DNA of 64,000 bases from the NCBI GenBank assembly GCA_045644665.1, contig JAZRHH010000007.1, forward strand, positions 1 to 64,000, read 5' to 3'. Shown piece after piece: positions 33,717 through 41,980 of this stretch; position 1 is the first letter of the stretch; each line of letters opens with the position of its first letter. The stretch is from RGIG9115 sp045644665 (GTDB taxonomy: Bacteria > Bacillota > Clostridia > UBA1381). Under the pieces are notes generated by a model that worked only from the letters and a program-made list of their open reading frames with translations, did not search any database and had not been told where the DNA came from. The translations under genes were made by a program, and so were the position numbers.

Positions 33717-34913
33717 ATGTTTAATAAGAAAACTGTTGAAGACATTGCCGTTGCAGGCAAGAGAGTTTTGGTAAGATGCGACTTTAACGTGCCTCTTGAC
33801 GAAAACGGAAATATTACAGACGAAAACAGAATTGTGGGTGCACTTCCTACAATAAACTACCTTATTGAAAAAGGTGCAAAGGTTATCCTTTGTTCACATA
33901 TGGGTAAGCCAAAGGGCGAGCCTGTACCTTCACTTTCACTTGCGCCTGTTGCAAAGAGCCTTTCAGCTAAGCTTGGCAAAGAGGTTGTATTTGCTGCAGA
34001 TGACAATGTAGTAGGCGAAAACGCAAAGGCTGCAGTTGCTGCAATGAAGGACGGAGACGTTGTACTTCTCGAAAACACAAGATACAGAAAAGAAGAAACA
34101 AAGAACGTTGACGAGTTCAGTGCTGAGCTTGCTTCGCTTGCAGACGTATTTGTAGATGACGCTTTTGGTACAGCTCACAGAGCACACTGCTCAAACGTTG
34201 GTGTTACAAAGTATATTGAAACAGCAGCTTGTGGATACCTTATAAAGAAAGAAATCGACTTCCTCGGTAACGCAGTAAACGATCCTGTAAGACCTCTTGT
34301 TGCTATTCTTGGTGGCTCAAAGGTTTCAAGTAAGATTTCTGTTATCAACAATCTTCTTGAAAAGGTTGATACTCTTATAATCGGCGGCGGTATGGCTTAT
34401 ACATTTATGGCTGCAAAGGGTATGGGCGTTGGTGATTCACTTCTTGAGAGCGATTACATTGACTACGCTAAGGAAATGATGGAAAAGGCAGAAGCAAAGG
34501 GCGTTAAGCTTCTTATTCCTGTTGATACAGTTGTTGCTAAGGCTTTTGATAACAATGCAGAGTCAAAGGTTGTTACAGAGGGCGGAATTGAAGACGGCTG
34601 GCAGGGACTTGACATTGGTCCTGCTACAATTGAGCTTTTCTCAAAGGCTGTTAAGGATGCAAAAACAGTTGTATGGAACGGACCTATGGGCGTATTTGAA
34701 ATGCCAAACTTTGCAAAGGGTACAAACGCTATTGCAGCAGTTCTTGCAGAAATTGATGCTACAACAATTATCGGCGGCGGCGACAGCGTTGCAGCTGTTA
34801 ACCAGGCAGGTCTTGGCGATAAGATGAGCCACATTTCAACAGGCGGCGGTGCTTCTATGGAATTCTTAGAAGGAAAAGAGCTTCCTGGCATCGTAGCAAT
34901 CAGCGACAAATAA
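33717..34913 (+). CDS. pgk: Phosphoglycerate kinase
   Basis: 398 residues, normal length. RVLVRCDFNVPLDENG is the PGK signature; LCSHMGKPKGEP and RAHCSNVGVTKYIET contact 3-phosphoglycerate; GGSKVSSKISVI and GGGMAYTF line the nucleotide site; GGGDSVAAVNQAG is the C-terminal Gly-rich loop. Makes ATP from 1,3-bisphosphoglycerate. Ribosome site GGAGGA. First of three glycolytic genes; gap and eno are not in the window. Confidence 0.98.
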   Translation: MFNKKTVEDIAVAGKRVLVRCDFNVPLDENGNITDENRIVGALPTINYLIEKGAKVILCSHMGKPKGEPVPSLSLAPVAKSLSAKLGKEVVFAADDNVVGENAKAAVAAMKDGDVVLLENTRYRKEETKNVDEFSAELASLADVFVDDAFGTAHRAHCSNVGVTKYIETAACGYLIKKEIDFLGNAVNDPVRPLVAILGGSKVSSKISVINNLLEKVDTLIIGGGMAYTFMAAKGMGVGDSLLESDYIDYAKEMMEKAEAKGVKLLIPVDTVVAKAFDNNAESKVVTEGGIEDGWQGLDIGPATIELFSKAVKDAKTVVWNGPMGVFEMPNFAKGTNAIAAVLAEIDATTIIGGGDSVAAVNQAGLGDKMSHISTGGGASMEFLEGKELPGIVAISDK

Positions 34914-34935
34914 GACATATTAAAGGAGAAAAAAC

Positions 34936-35688
34936 ATGGGTAAGTATATTATTGCAGGTAACTGGAAGATGAACAAGCTTCCATCAGAAACATATGATTT
35001 TGTTAAGGAAGTTGCAGAGGCAACAAAGGGCGCAGCTTGTGAGGTTGTTTGCTGCACACCTTATGTAAATTTAAGCGAGGCTGTAAGAGCAGCTGAAGGC
35101 ACACACGTAAAAATCGGTGCAGAAAATCTTCACTTCGAAAACAGCGGTGCTTACACAGGTGAAGTAAGTGCAGATATGCTCAATGACCTTAAGGTAGATT
35201 ATGTTATAATCGGTCACTCAGAGCGCAGACAGTACTTTGCAGAAACAGACGAAACTGTAAATCTTAAGGTTAAGAAGGCTCTTGAAAAGAACCTTATTCC
35301 TATCCTCTGTGTTGGTGAAAGCCTTGAGGAAAGAGAAGCTGACATCACAATGGAGCTTATTGCAATCCAGATAAAGAAAGCATTTGCAGGCGTTGAAAAG
35401 GCTGACGCTGCAAAGGTTGTTGTAGCATATGAGCCAATCTGGGCAATCGGAACAGGTAAGACTGCAACAGCTGACCAGGCAGAAGAAGTTTGCGGCGGCA
35501 TCAGAAAAGTACTTGCAGCTCTTTATGACGAAGCTACAGCAAAGGAAATTACAATCCAGTACGGCGGAAGCATGAACGCAGGAAACGCTGCAGAGCTTCT
35601 TGCAAAAGAGAACATTGATGGCGGTCTTATTGGCGGTGCGTCACTTAAGTCTGCAGACTTTGCTACTATAGTAGCTGCTGCTAAATAA
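34936..35688 (+). CDS. tpiA: Triosephosphate isomerase (canonical bacterial type)
   Basis: 250 residues. AGNWKMNKLP holds the catalytic Lys, IGHSERRQYF the catalytic His, AYEPIWAIGTGKTA the catalytic Glu and flexible loop, and QYGGSMNAGNA the phosphate loop. Interconverts the glycolytic trioses. Second TIM of the window; the archaeal-type protein at 1808 is unrelated in detail. 22 bp after pgk. Confidence 0.98.
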   Translation: MGKYIIAGNWKMNKLPSETYDFVKEVAEATKGAACEVVCCTPYVNLSEAVRAAEGTHVKIGAENLHFENSGAYTGEVSADMLNDLKVDYVIIGHSERRQYFAETDETVNLKVKKALEKNLIPILCVGESLEEREADITMELIAIQIKKAFAGVEKADAAKVVVAYEPIWAIGTGKTATADQAEEVCGGIRKVLAALYDEATAKEITIQYGGSMNAGNAAELLAKENIDGGLIGGASLKSADFATIVAAAK

Positions 35689-35711
35689 TTTTTAAAAGAT
35701 TATAAAATGCG

Positions 35712-35751
35712 AAGAAAAATTGAAAGTAACTGCTTTCAATTTTTCTTTGCC
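35712..35751 (+). terminator. Long AT-rich hairpin between tpiA and gpmI
   Basis: AAGAAAAATTGAAAG (35712-35726) and CTTTCAATTTTTCTT (35733-35747) are perfect 15-bp arms around a 6-nt loop. It may be a weak terminator or an mRNA stability element rather than a full stop, as gpmI follows within 21 bp. Confidence 0.55.
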
Positions 35752-35771
35752 GAGTGAAAGGACAATCTATA

Positions 35772-37316
35772 ATGAAAAAACCGATAGCTTTAATAATTCT
35801 TGACGGTTACGGAATAAACGATACAGTGGCAGGCAATGCAATTAAAGCAGCTTCCACTCCAAACCTTGATTCATACTTTGCAGACTATCCAAATACTATC
35901 TTGTATGCAAGTGGTATGAGCGTTGGACTTCCGGAAGGACAAATGGGAAATTCCGAGGTTGGTCACACAAACATTGGCGCAGGACGAGTTGTTTATCAGG
36001 AGCTTACAAGAATTACAAAATCAATTAAAGATGGTGACTTCTTTGAAAATGCTGCTCTTATAAAAGCAGTTGAAAACTGTAAGAAAAACGATAGTGCCAT
36101 TCATTTTATGGGACTTCTTTCTGACGGCGGCGTTCACAGCCATATAGAACATCTTTTTGGTCTTGTTGATTTTGCAAAGACTGCAGGTCTTAAAAAGGTT
36201 TATATCCATGCAATAATGGACGGCCGTGACGTGTCTCCTACAAGCGGTGCAGGATTTCTTGCAAAGCTTCAGGAACATCTTGACAAAACAGGCGTAGGTG
36301 AAATTGCAACAGTTATCGGAAGATACTATGCAATGGACAGAGATACAAACTGGGACAGAGTAGAAAAGGCATATGACGCAATTGTAAGAAGCACAGGAGT
36401 GATGTGCGAAGACGTGCAGGCAATGATGAAAAAGTCATACGAAACTCTTGACGAGAACGGCGCAGCAATTACAGACGAGTTTATAAGACCGGCTGTTATT
36501 ACAAAAAATGGTGCACCTGTGGGCAAAATTTCTGAAAATGATTCTGTTATTTGCTTCAATTTCCGTCCTGACCGTGCAAGAGAGATTACAAGAACTTTGG
36601 TTGACCCTGAATTTAAGGGCTTTAAGAGAGAGCTTCTTCCCCTTTATTATGTGTGCATGACACAGTATGACGCGTCAATGCCAAATGTTGATGTTGCATT
36701 TAAGCCGGAGTCACTTACAAATACTTTTGGTGAATATATCTCCAAAAAAGGACTTAAACAGCTTAGAATTGCAGAAACAGAGAAATATGCTCACGTAACA
36801 TTCTTCTTTAACGGCGGCGTTGAAAATGTATACGAGGGTGAGGACAGAAAGCTGATTGCTTCTCCAAAGGTTGCAACATATGACATGCAGCCCGAAATGA
36901 GCGCATACAAAGTGGCAGATGCCTGCGTAGAGCTGATTAACGAGGACAAGTATGACTGCATAATCCTTAACTTTGCAAACTGTGATATGGTAGGTCACAC
37001 AGGCGTGTTTGACGCAGCAAAAGCAGCGGTTGAAGCAGTTGACAAGTGTCTTGGAAAGGTAGTAGATGCACTTCTTTCAAAGGACGGTAAGATCCTTATT
37101 ACTGCTGACCATGGTAATGCAGATTGTATGGTTGACCCTGAAACAAATGACGTGTTTACTGCTCATACAACAAACCCTGTACCACTTATTGTTATGGGTG
37201 CAGGTGATATTGAGCTTAAGAAAGGTAAGCTTGCGGATTTGACTCCTACAATGCTTGACCTTATGGGACTTGATAAGCCATCAGAAATGACAGGCGAAAC
37301 ACTTATACTCAAATAA
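35772..37316 (+). CDS. gpmI: 2,3-bisphosphoglycerate-independent phosphoglycerate mutase
   Basis: 514 residues. ILDGYGIND begins the alkaline-phosphatase-like metal site, GQMGNSEVGHTNIGAGR carries the phosphorylated Ser, MDGRDVSPTSG, NFRPDRAREI and TADHGNADCM supply substrate and manganese ligands. Start set to ATG 35772 behind AAAGGA; the frame extends upstream into the hairpin from GTG 35754. Ends at repeat copy B, whose first hairpin is a good terminator. Confidence 0.97.
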   Translation: MKKPIALIILDGYGINDTVAGNAIKAASTPNLDSYFADYPNTILYASGMSVGLPEGQMGNSEVGHTNIGAGRVVYQELTRITKSIKDGDFFENAALIKAVENCKKNDSAIHFMGLLSDGGVHSHIEHLFGLVDFAKTAGLKKVYIHAIMDGRDVSPTSGAGFLAKLQEHLDKTGVGEIATVIGRYYAMDRDTNWDRVEKAYDAIVRSTGVMCEDVQAMMKKSYETLDENGAAITDEFIRPAVITKNGAPVGKISENDSVICFNFRPDRAREITRTLVDPEFKGFKRELLPLYYVCMTQYDASMPNVDVAFKPESLTNTFGEYISKKGLKQLRIAETEKYAHVTFFFNGGVENVYEGEDRKLIASPKVATYDMQPEMSAYKVADACVELINEDKYDCIILNFANCDMVGHTGVFDAAKAAVEAVDKCLGKVVDALLSKDGKILITADHGNADCMVDPETNDVFTAHTTNPVPLIVMGAGDIELKKGKLADLTPTMLDLMGLDKPSEMTGETLILK

Positions 37317-37325
37317 TTTGGAATG

Positions 37326-37553
37326 TTTAAAAATGCACAGACCGTTCAATGGCTATAACTCTGTATTTATAAACATCTAAAACATCCACAAACTAAAGTA
37401 AGAATCCGCAAATTGCGGATTCTTTTTTATTTTTTTCCATTGAACTATGAACTCAACGCACCACTTGACGTACACACGTACGCCTGCGGGCAAGGTATTA
37501 TGCTACTTAAGTAGCATAATACTGCGTTTCGTCCATTCTGCACTATTTTTAAT
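37326..37553. repeat. Structured repeat element, copy B
   Basis: Between convergent gpmI and glmS. Homologous to copy A over its full length with the same stems but changed pairs: AGAATCCGCA/TGCGGATTCT (37401-37410/37414-37423, followed by a T-run); GTTCAATGG/CCATTGAAC (37344-37352/37437-37445); CGTAC-ACAC-GTACG; GCC-TGCG-GGC; GTATTATGCTAC/GTAGCATAATAC (37495-37506/37511-37522). Terminal inverted repeats TTTAAAAATGCACAGA and TCTGCACTATTTTTAA. It lacks the GGGCTG/CAGCCC end of copies A and C. Confidence 0.85.
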
Positions 37554-37577
37554 TCATTCCTGTTTTCTTATATCAGA

Positions 37578-39407
37578 CTATTCTACTGTTACCGATTTTG
37601 CTAAATTTCTTGGTTTATCTATATCGCATCCTTTAAGTGACGCCACATAATACCCAAAAAGCTGCAAAGGTACAACTGCCAAAGATGGCATGAACATATC
37701 ATTTGCCTCAGGAAGCTCTATAAGAAAATCGCCTATGTCCTCTTTATGCTCTGTACCCTCTTTTGCAAGACCCATGACCACAGCGCCTCTTGCCTTAACC
37801 TCTTTTATATTGCTTATTGTTTTTTCAAGTAGGAATGAGGTATTTGCAAGAGCAACAACTAAAGTACCTTCCTCAACAAGAGAAATTGTTCCGTGCTTAA
37901 GCTCGCCTGCTGCGTATGCTTCTGAATGGATATATGATATTTCCTTTAGCTTCAATGAGCCTTCAAGACTTACTCCGTAGTCTAAGTTTCTTCCTATAAA
38001 GAATATAGAATGGGAGTTATAGAACTTTGAAGCCAGGTACTTTATTTTATCCTTATTCTCAAGAACCTTTTTTACTTTTGACGGGAGAAGCGCAATTTCT
38101 TCCGTAAGGCTTTTATACGTTTCGTCATCTATTGTTCCTGCCTTTTTTGCCATGTAAACACAAAGAAGATACATAACGCTAAGCTGTGTGGAATATGCTT
38201 TTGTGGTTGCAACGGCAATTTCGGGACCCGCCCATGTATAGATAACATCGTCTGCCTCTTTTGCTATGGTGCTGCCTACCACGTTTACAATTCCAAGAGT
38301 TCTTGCGCCTCTTTTTTTGGCTTCTTTAAGTGCTGCAAGGGTATCTGCCGTTTCGCCTGACTGGCTTATTATAATTGCAAGGTCCTTGTCTGTTATAATG
38401 GGGTCTGCATACCTGAACTCCGAGGCAATAACTGCTTCTACAGGTATGCGGCAAAGCTTTTCTATATTATACTTTGCCACTACTCCCACATGATACGCAC
38501 TTCCGCAGGCAATAATATATATTTTATTAATGTTTTTAATGTCCTCTTCTGTGAGGGATAGTCCCTCAAAAAAGATTTCTCCGTTTTGTATTCTTGGGCT
38601 TATTGTTTCGGATAACGCCTTTGGCTGCTCCTCAATTTCTTTCATCATAAAGTGCTCGTAGCCGCCTTTTTCTGCAGAGGATACGTCCCAGTTAACTGTA
38701 ACTGCTTCCTTTTCTATTTTCTCTCCGTCTGTATTAAACACCTGTACGGAGTCCTTGTCGAGAACAACAATTTCGTTATCCTCAAGATAGTATACATCCC
38801 TTGTGTAATTTAGAATGGCAGTTACATCCGATGCTACAAAATTTTCTTCTTGTCCAAGTCCAACAATCATAGGACTTGCCTTTCTTACAGCGTAAAACTT
38901 ATCCGGCTCGTCACGAAGCATTACACCAAGGGCGTAGGAGCCGTTTACTCTGTGTATTACCTTTGCTATAGTTTCCAGCATATTGCCATTATAGTAGTAA
39001 TCAAGAAGATGTGCTACAACCTCTGTGTCTGTTTCGGACACAAACTCTATTCCTTTTTTTATTAGTCTGTCCTTTAATTTCTTATAGTTTTCAATAATTC
39101 CGTTATGAACTACCGCAAACCGACCTGAATTTGAGATGTGTGGGTGAGAGTTTGTATCAGACGGCTCACCATGAGTTGCCCACCTTGTATGTCCTATACC
39201 TATGGTGCCCAAAACGCTTTTTCCGCTATCTGTGATTTCGGATAGAATGGACAATCTGCCTTGTGACTTTTTTATATTTATTTCTCCCCCGCTGCCGAAT
39301 ACAGCAATGCCTGCAGAGTCGTAGCCTCTGTATTCCAGCTTTGAAAGTCCCTCAAGCAAAATGGGAGCCGCCTGTCTTTTTCCTGCGTAACCTATTATTC
39401 CGCACAT
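37578..39407 (-). CDS. glmS: Glutamine--fructose-6-phosphate aminotransferase (isomerising)
   Basis: 609 residues. N-terminal glutaminase with nucleophile Cys1 (MCGIIGYAG), HTRWATHGEPSDTN and NGIIENY; two SIS domains (IIACGSAYHVG, IISQSGETADT, GRNLDYGVSLEG); C-terminal KPRNLAKSVTVE. Makes glucosamine-6-phosphate for cell wall. Upstream no glmS ribozyme is present: the distance from promoter to ATG is too short. Confidence 0.98.
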   Translation of the reverse strand: MCGIIGYAGKRQAAPILLEGLSKLEYRGYDSAGIAVFGSGGEINIKKSQGRLSILSEITDSGKSVLGTIGIGHTRWATHGEPSDTNSHPHISNSGRFAVVHNGIIENYKKLKDRLIKKGIEFVSETDTEVVAHLLDYYYNGNMLETIAKVIHRVNGSYALGVMLRDEPDKFYAVRKASPMIVGLGQEENFVASDVTAILNYTRDVYYLEDNEIVVLDKDSVQVFNTDGEKIEKEAVTVNWDVSSAEKGGYEHFMMKEIEEQPKALSETISPRIQNGEIFFEGLSLTEEDIKNINKIYIIACGSAYHVGVVAKYNIEKLCRIPVEAVIASEFRYADPIITDKDLAIIISQSGETADTLAALKEAKKRGARTLGIVNVVGSTIAKEADDVIYTWAGPEIAVATTKAYSTQLSVMYLLCVYMAKKAGTIDDETYKSLTEEIALLPSKVKKVLENKDKIKYLASKFYNSHSIFFIGRNLDYGVSLEGSLKLKEISYIHSEAYAAGELKHGTISLVEEGTLVVALANTSFLLEKTISNIKEVKARGAVVMGLAKEGTEHKEDIGDFLIELPEANDMFMPSLAVVPLQLFGYYVASLKGCDIDKPRNLAKSVTVE

Positions 39408-39478
39408 TTATTAACACTTTCCTTTCGTGTATGATTTTAGCTCACACCAAAATCAAACATTATTTATCACAATAATAT

Positions 39479-39507
39479 ATTCTACTTACATTTTGCCCAA
39501 AAATCAA
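39479..39507 (-). promoter_or_regulatory. Probable glmS promoter with TTTTGGGCAAAA dyad
   Basis: Minus strand TTGATT (39502-39507), 17 bp, TAGAAT (39479-39484). The dyad (39491-39502) occupies the spacer, as at 1748. A 12-bp inverted repeat, AAAATCAAACAT (39449-39460) and ATGTTTGATTTT (39581-39592), brackets the region. Confidence 0.65.
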
Positions 39508-39527
39508 GTGAATTTTTTAAAACAAGG

Positions 39528-39570
39528 AAAAAAATAAAACCATGTAAAAATTAACCTTTTACATGGTTTT
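39528..39570 (-). terminator. Terminator of the addB-addA-metH operon
   Basis: Perfect 14-bp arms AAAACCATGTAAAA (39536-39549) and TTTTACATGGTTTT (39557-39570), followed on the minus strand by TATTTTTTT. Confidence 0.85.
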
Positions 39571-39607
39571 ATAATTTATTATGTTTGATTTTGTATAGCA
39601 TACGATT

Positions 39608-41980
39608 TTATACGATAAAGAATTTTTGGGCAATTCTAACGTCTTCCATGGCGTCCTTGCCATAAAAGTCTGCTCCTATTTCCTTTGCAAAGTCCGCTGT
39701 CATGACCGCACCGCCTACCATTACCTTAGTATCCGGACATTCCTTTTTAAGAAGTGCAATTGTTTCCTCCATACTTGGAACGGTTGTTGTCATAAGAGCG
39801 CTTAGTCCTACAAGCCTTATATTATCCTTTTTAACAGCCTCCACCACAGCCTCGGGGGGAACATCCTTTCCAAGGTCTATACAATCAAACTGATAATTTT
39901 CAAGGAGTACCTTAACTATGTTTTTACCAATATCGTGTATATCACCCTTAACGGTTGCAAGTACAATTTTTTCGCCCTTTTGGACTCCCTCTTTTCTAAT
40001 AAGTGGAGTGAGAACATCAAATGCTGCCTTTGCTGCCTCTGCGCTCATCAAAAGCTGTGGCAGAAAAATGCTACCCTCCTCAAATCCCTTTCCAACCTTG
40101 TCAAGAGCAGGGACTATTTCCTTTGCAATAATTTCAAGTACATCTTCTTTTTTGGAAAGAGCCTCTGCACTTTTTGCACTGTCCGTGTCCATTCCCTTTA
40201 TTATGCACTCACCAAGTGACATAACAGATGATGCTGTAGCTGTGGGAGCCTTTTCCCCTGCATGTCTTTTTATATAGGTTTCAAAGTTCTCGTCAAATCC
40301 TTTTAATGCGCAAAAAGCGTTATATGCCGCCATCATGTCCTCGGAACAGGGATTTATAATTCCGCAGGAAAGACCCTTTTCAAGCGCAAGGGTAAAGAAT
40401 GCGGAATTTATAAGCCTCCTTTCCGGAAGACCAAAGGAAACATTTGAAACACCAAGAACTGTATTTACCGAGAGCTCCTTTTTTATCATTTCCAAAGAGG
40501 AAAGTGTAACCTCTGCAGCTTCCTTGCCGGCACTTACGGGCAAGGTGAGAGGGTCTATAATTATATCCCTTTTTTGTATTCCAAAAGCTTCAGCACGATC
40601 TATTATCTTTTTTGCTATTTTAAAGCGGCCCTCCGCCGTTTCAGGTATTCCGTCCTCGACAAGAGTAAGGGCAACAACCACGCCGCCGTACTTTTTTACA
40701 AGAGGAAATACGGCTGTCATGCTTTCTTCTTTTCCGTTTACAGAGTTTATAAGGGGTTTTCCGTTATATACTCTGAGAGCTCTTTCCATTGCAGAAGAGT
40801 CCGATGTATCTATCTGCAGAGGGAGCGCTGTAATTCTTTGAATTGCAAGAACTGTTTCCTCTAATACCTTTGGCTCGTCTATGCCCGGAAGTCCTACATT
40901 TACATCAAGAATATGTGCCCCTGCCGCCTCCTGTTTTGCAGCCTCACGAAGTGCATAGTCACCGTCTCCTGATTTTAGTGCTTCTTTAAAGAGCTTTTTG
41001 CCCGTAGGATTTATTCTCTCGCCTATTATAACAGGCTTTTTGCCAATTTCCACACTCTGCCCGTAGGAGGTTACAACTGTCTTGTTAAATTGGGGGATTG
41101 GCTTTGGAGATTTTCCCAAGGTAATCTCTGCAAGGGCTTTTATATGCTCCGGTGTTGTTCCGCAGCAGCCGCCAACAACTGCTGCATACTCCAGAATTTC
41201 TTCCATTGACTTTGCAAACAGCTCCGGTGTAACATCAAAATATGTTCTGCCGTCCTTTGTTTTTGGAAGTCCTGCATTTGGGTTTACAATTAATGGAAGT
41301 GAACACGCACTTCTCATACGGCGGACTATGGGTAGCATACCATCAGGGCCCATGCCGCAGTTAAGTCCGATAGCATCTACCCCAAGACCCTCAAGGGTTG
41401 CTGCAGCCGTTTCCACGTCGGCTCCTGTAAGGAGCTTACCTTTTTCGTCAAATACCATTGTACAAAATACAGGCAGGTTGCTGTTTTCCTTTGCTGCAAG
41501 GACTGCCGCCTTTAGCTCGTAAAGGTCGCTCATTGTTTCTATTATAATTCCGTCTGCACCGGCGTCTGCTCCTGCCTTTACAGTTTCCGCAAAAACGCTT
41601 ACGGCTTCATTAAAGTCAAGGTCGCCCATTGGCTTTAGAAGTCTACCTGTTGGTCCTATGTCCAAAAAGGCAAAAACATCTTCTCTGCCGCACTCTGCTA
41701 TGGTCTTTTTTAAGAGTTTTACACCTGCTGCTGCAACCTCTGCCGCATCTTTGCCGAACTCCGCCATTTTAAGTCGGTTAGTACCAAAGGTATCTGTGGT
41801 TATTATATTGCATCCGGCATCTATGTATTTTTTGTGTACTGCCGCTACCTTTTCAGGCTCTTCCACCGCCCACAGGTCAGGGGCGTAGCCAAAGGGAAGT
41901 CCCATATCCTGAAGCATTGTGCCCATTGCACCGTCAGCTATTAAAAATTTTTTATTAAGTAATTCTAAAACCTTACTCAT
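39608..41980 (-). CDS. metH: Cobalamin-dependent methionine synthase, short form
   Basis: 790 residues in three modules: homocysteine-binding domain (zinc cysteines in NCGMGP and GGCCGTTPEHI, residues 1-290), pterin-binding domain (IGERINPTGKK, about 318-570) and B12-binding domain (GDIHDIGKN with the cobalt-ligand His, SALMTTTV, GGAVMTADFA). The C-terminal S-adenosylmethionine reactivation domain of the enterobacterial enzyme is missing, as in many Clostridia, so reactivation must come from another protein. Its ATG overlaps the addA stop (ATGA). Confidence 0.95.
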   Translation of the reverse strand: MSKVLELLNKKFLIADGAMGTMLQDMGLPFGYAPDLWAVEEPEKVAAVHKKYIDAGCNIITTDTFGTNRLKMAEFGKDAAEVAAAGVKLLKKTIAECGREDVFAFLDIGPTGRLLKPMGDLDFNEAVSVFAETVKAGADAGADGIIIETMSDLYELKAAVLAAKENSNLPVFCTMVFDEKGKLLTGADVETAAATLEGLGVDAIGLNCGMGPDGMLPIVRRMRSACSLPLIVNPNAGLPKTKDGRTYFDVTPELFAKSMEEILEYAAVVGGCCGTTPEHIKALAEITLGKSPKPIPQFNKTVVTSYGQSVEIGKKPVIIGERINPTGKKLFKEALKSGDGDYALREAAKQEAAGAHILDVNVGLPGIDEPKVLEETVLAIQRITALPLQIDTSDSSAMERALRVYNGKPLINSVNGKEESMTAVFPLVKKYGGVVVALTLVEDGIPETAEGRFKIAKKIIDRAEAFGIQKRDIIIDPLTLPVSAGKEAAEVTLSSLEMIKKELSVNTVLGVSNVSFGLPERRLINSAFFTLALEKGLSCGIINPCSEDMMAAYNAFCALKGFDENFETYIKRHAGEKAPTATASSVMSLGECIIKGMDTDSAKSAEALSKKEDVLEIIAKEIVPALDKVGKGFEEGSIFLPQLLMSAEAAKAAFDVLTPLIRKEGVQKGEKIVLATVKGDIHDIGKNIVKVLLENYQFDCIDLGKDVPPEAVVEAVKKDNIRLVGLSALMTTTVPSMEETIALLKKECPDTKVMVGGAVMTADFAKEIGADFYGKDAMEDVRIAQKFFIV

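Noticed and set aside
34463..34918. 151-codon minus-strand frame opposite pgk
   Set aside because: Antisense shadow of pgk with no own promoter or ribosome site.
41082..41522. Plus-strand frame opposite metH
   Set aside because: Shadow frame; composition mirrors the metH codons.
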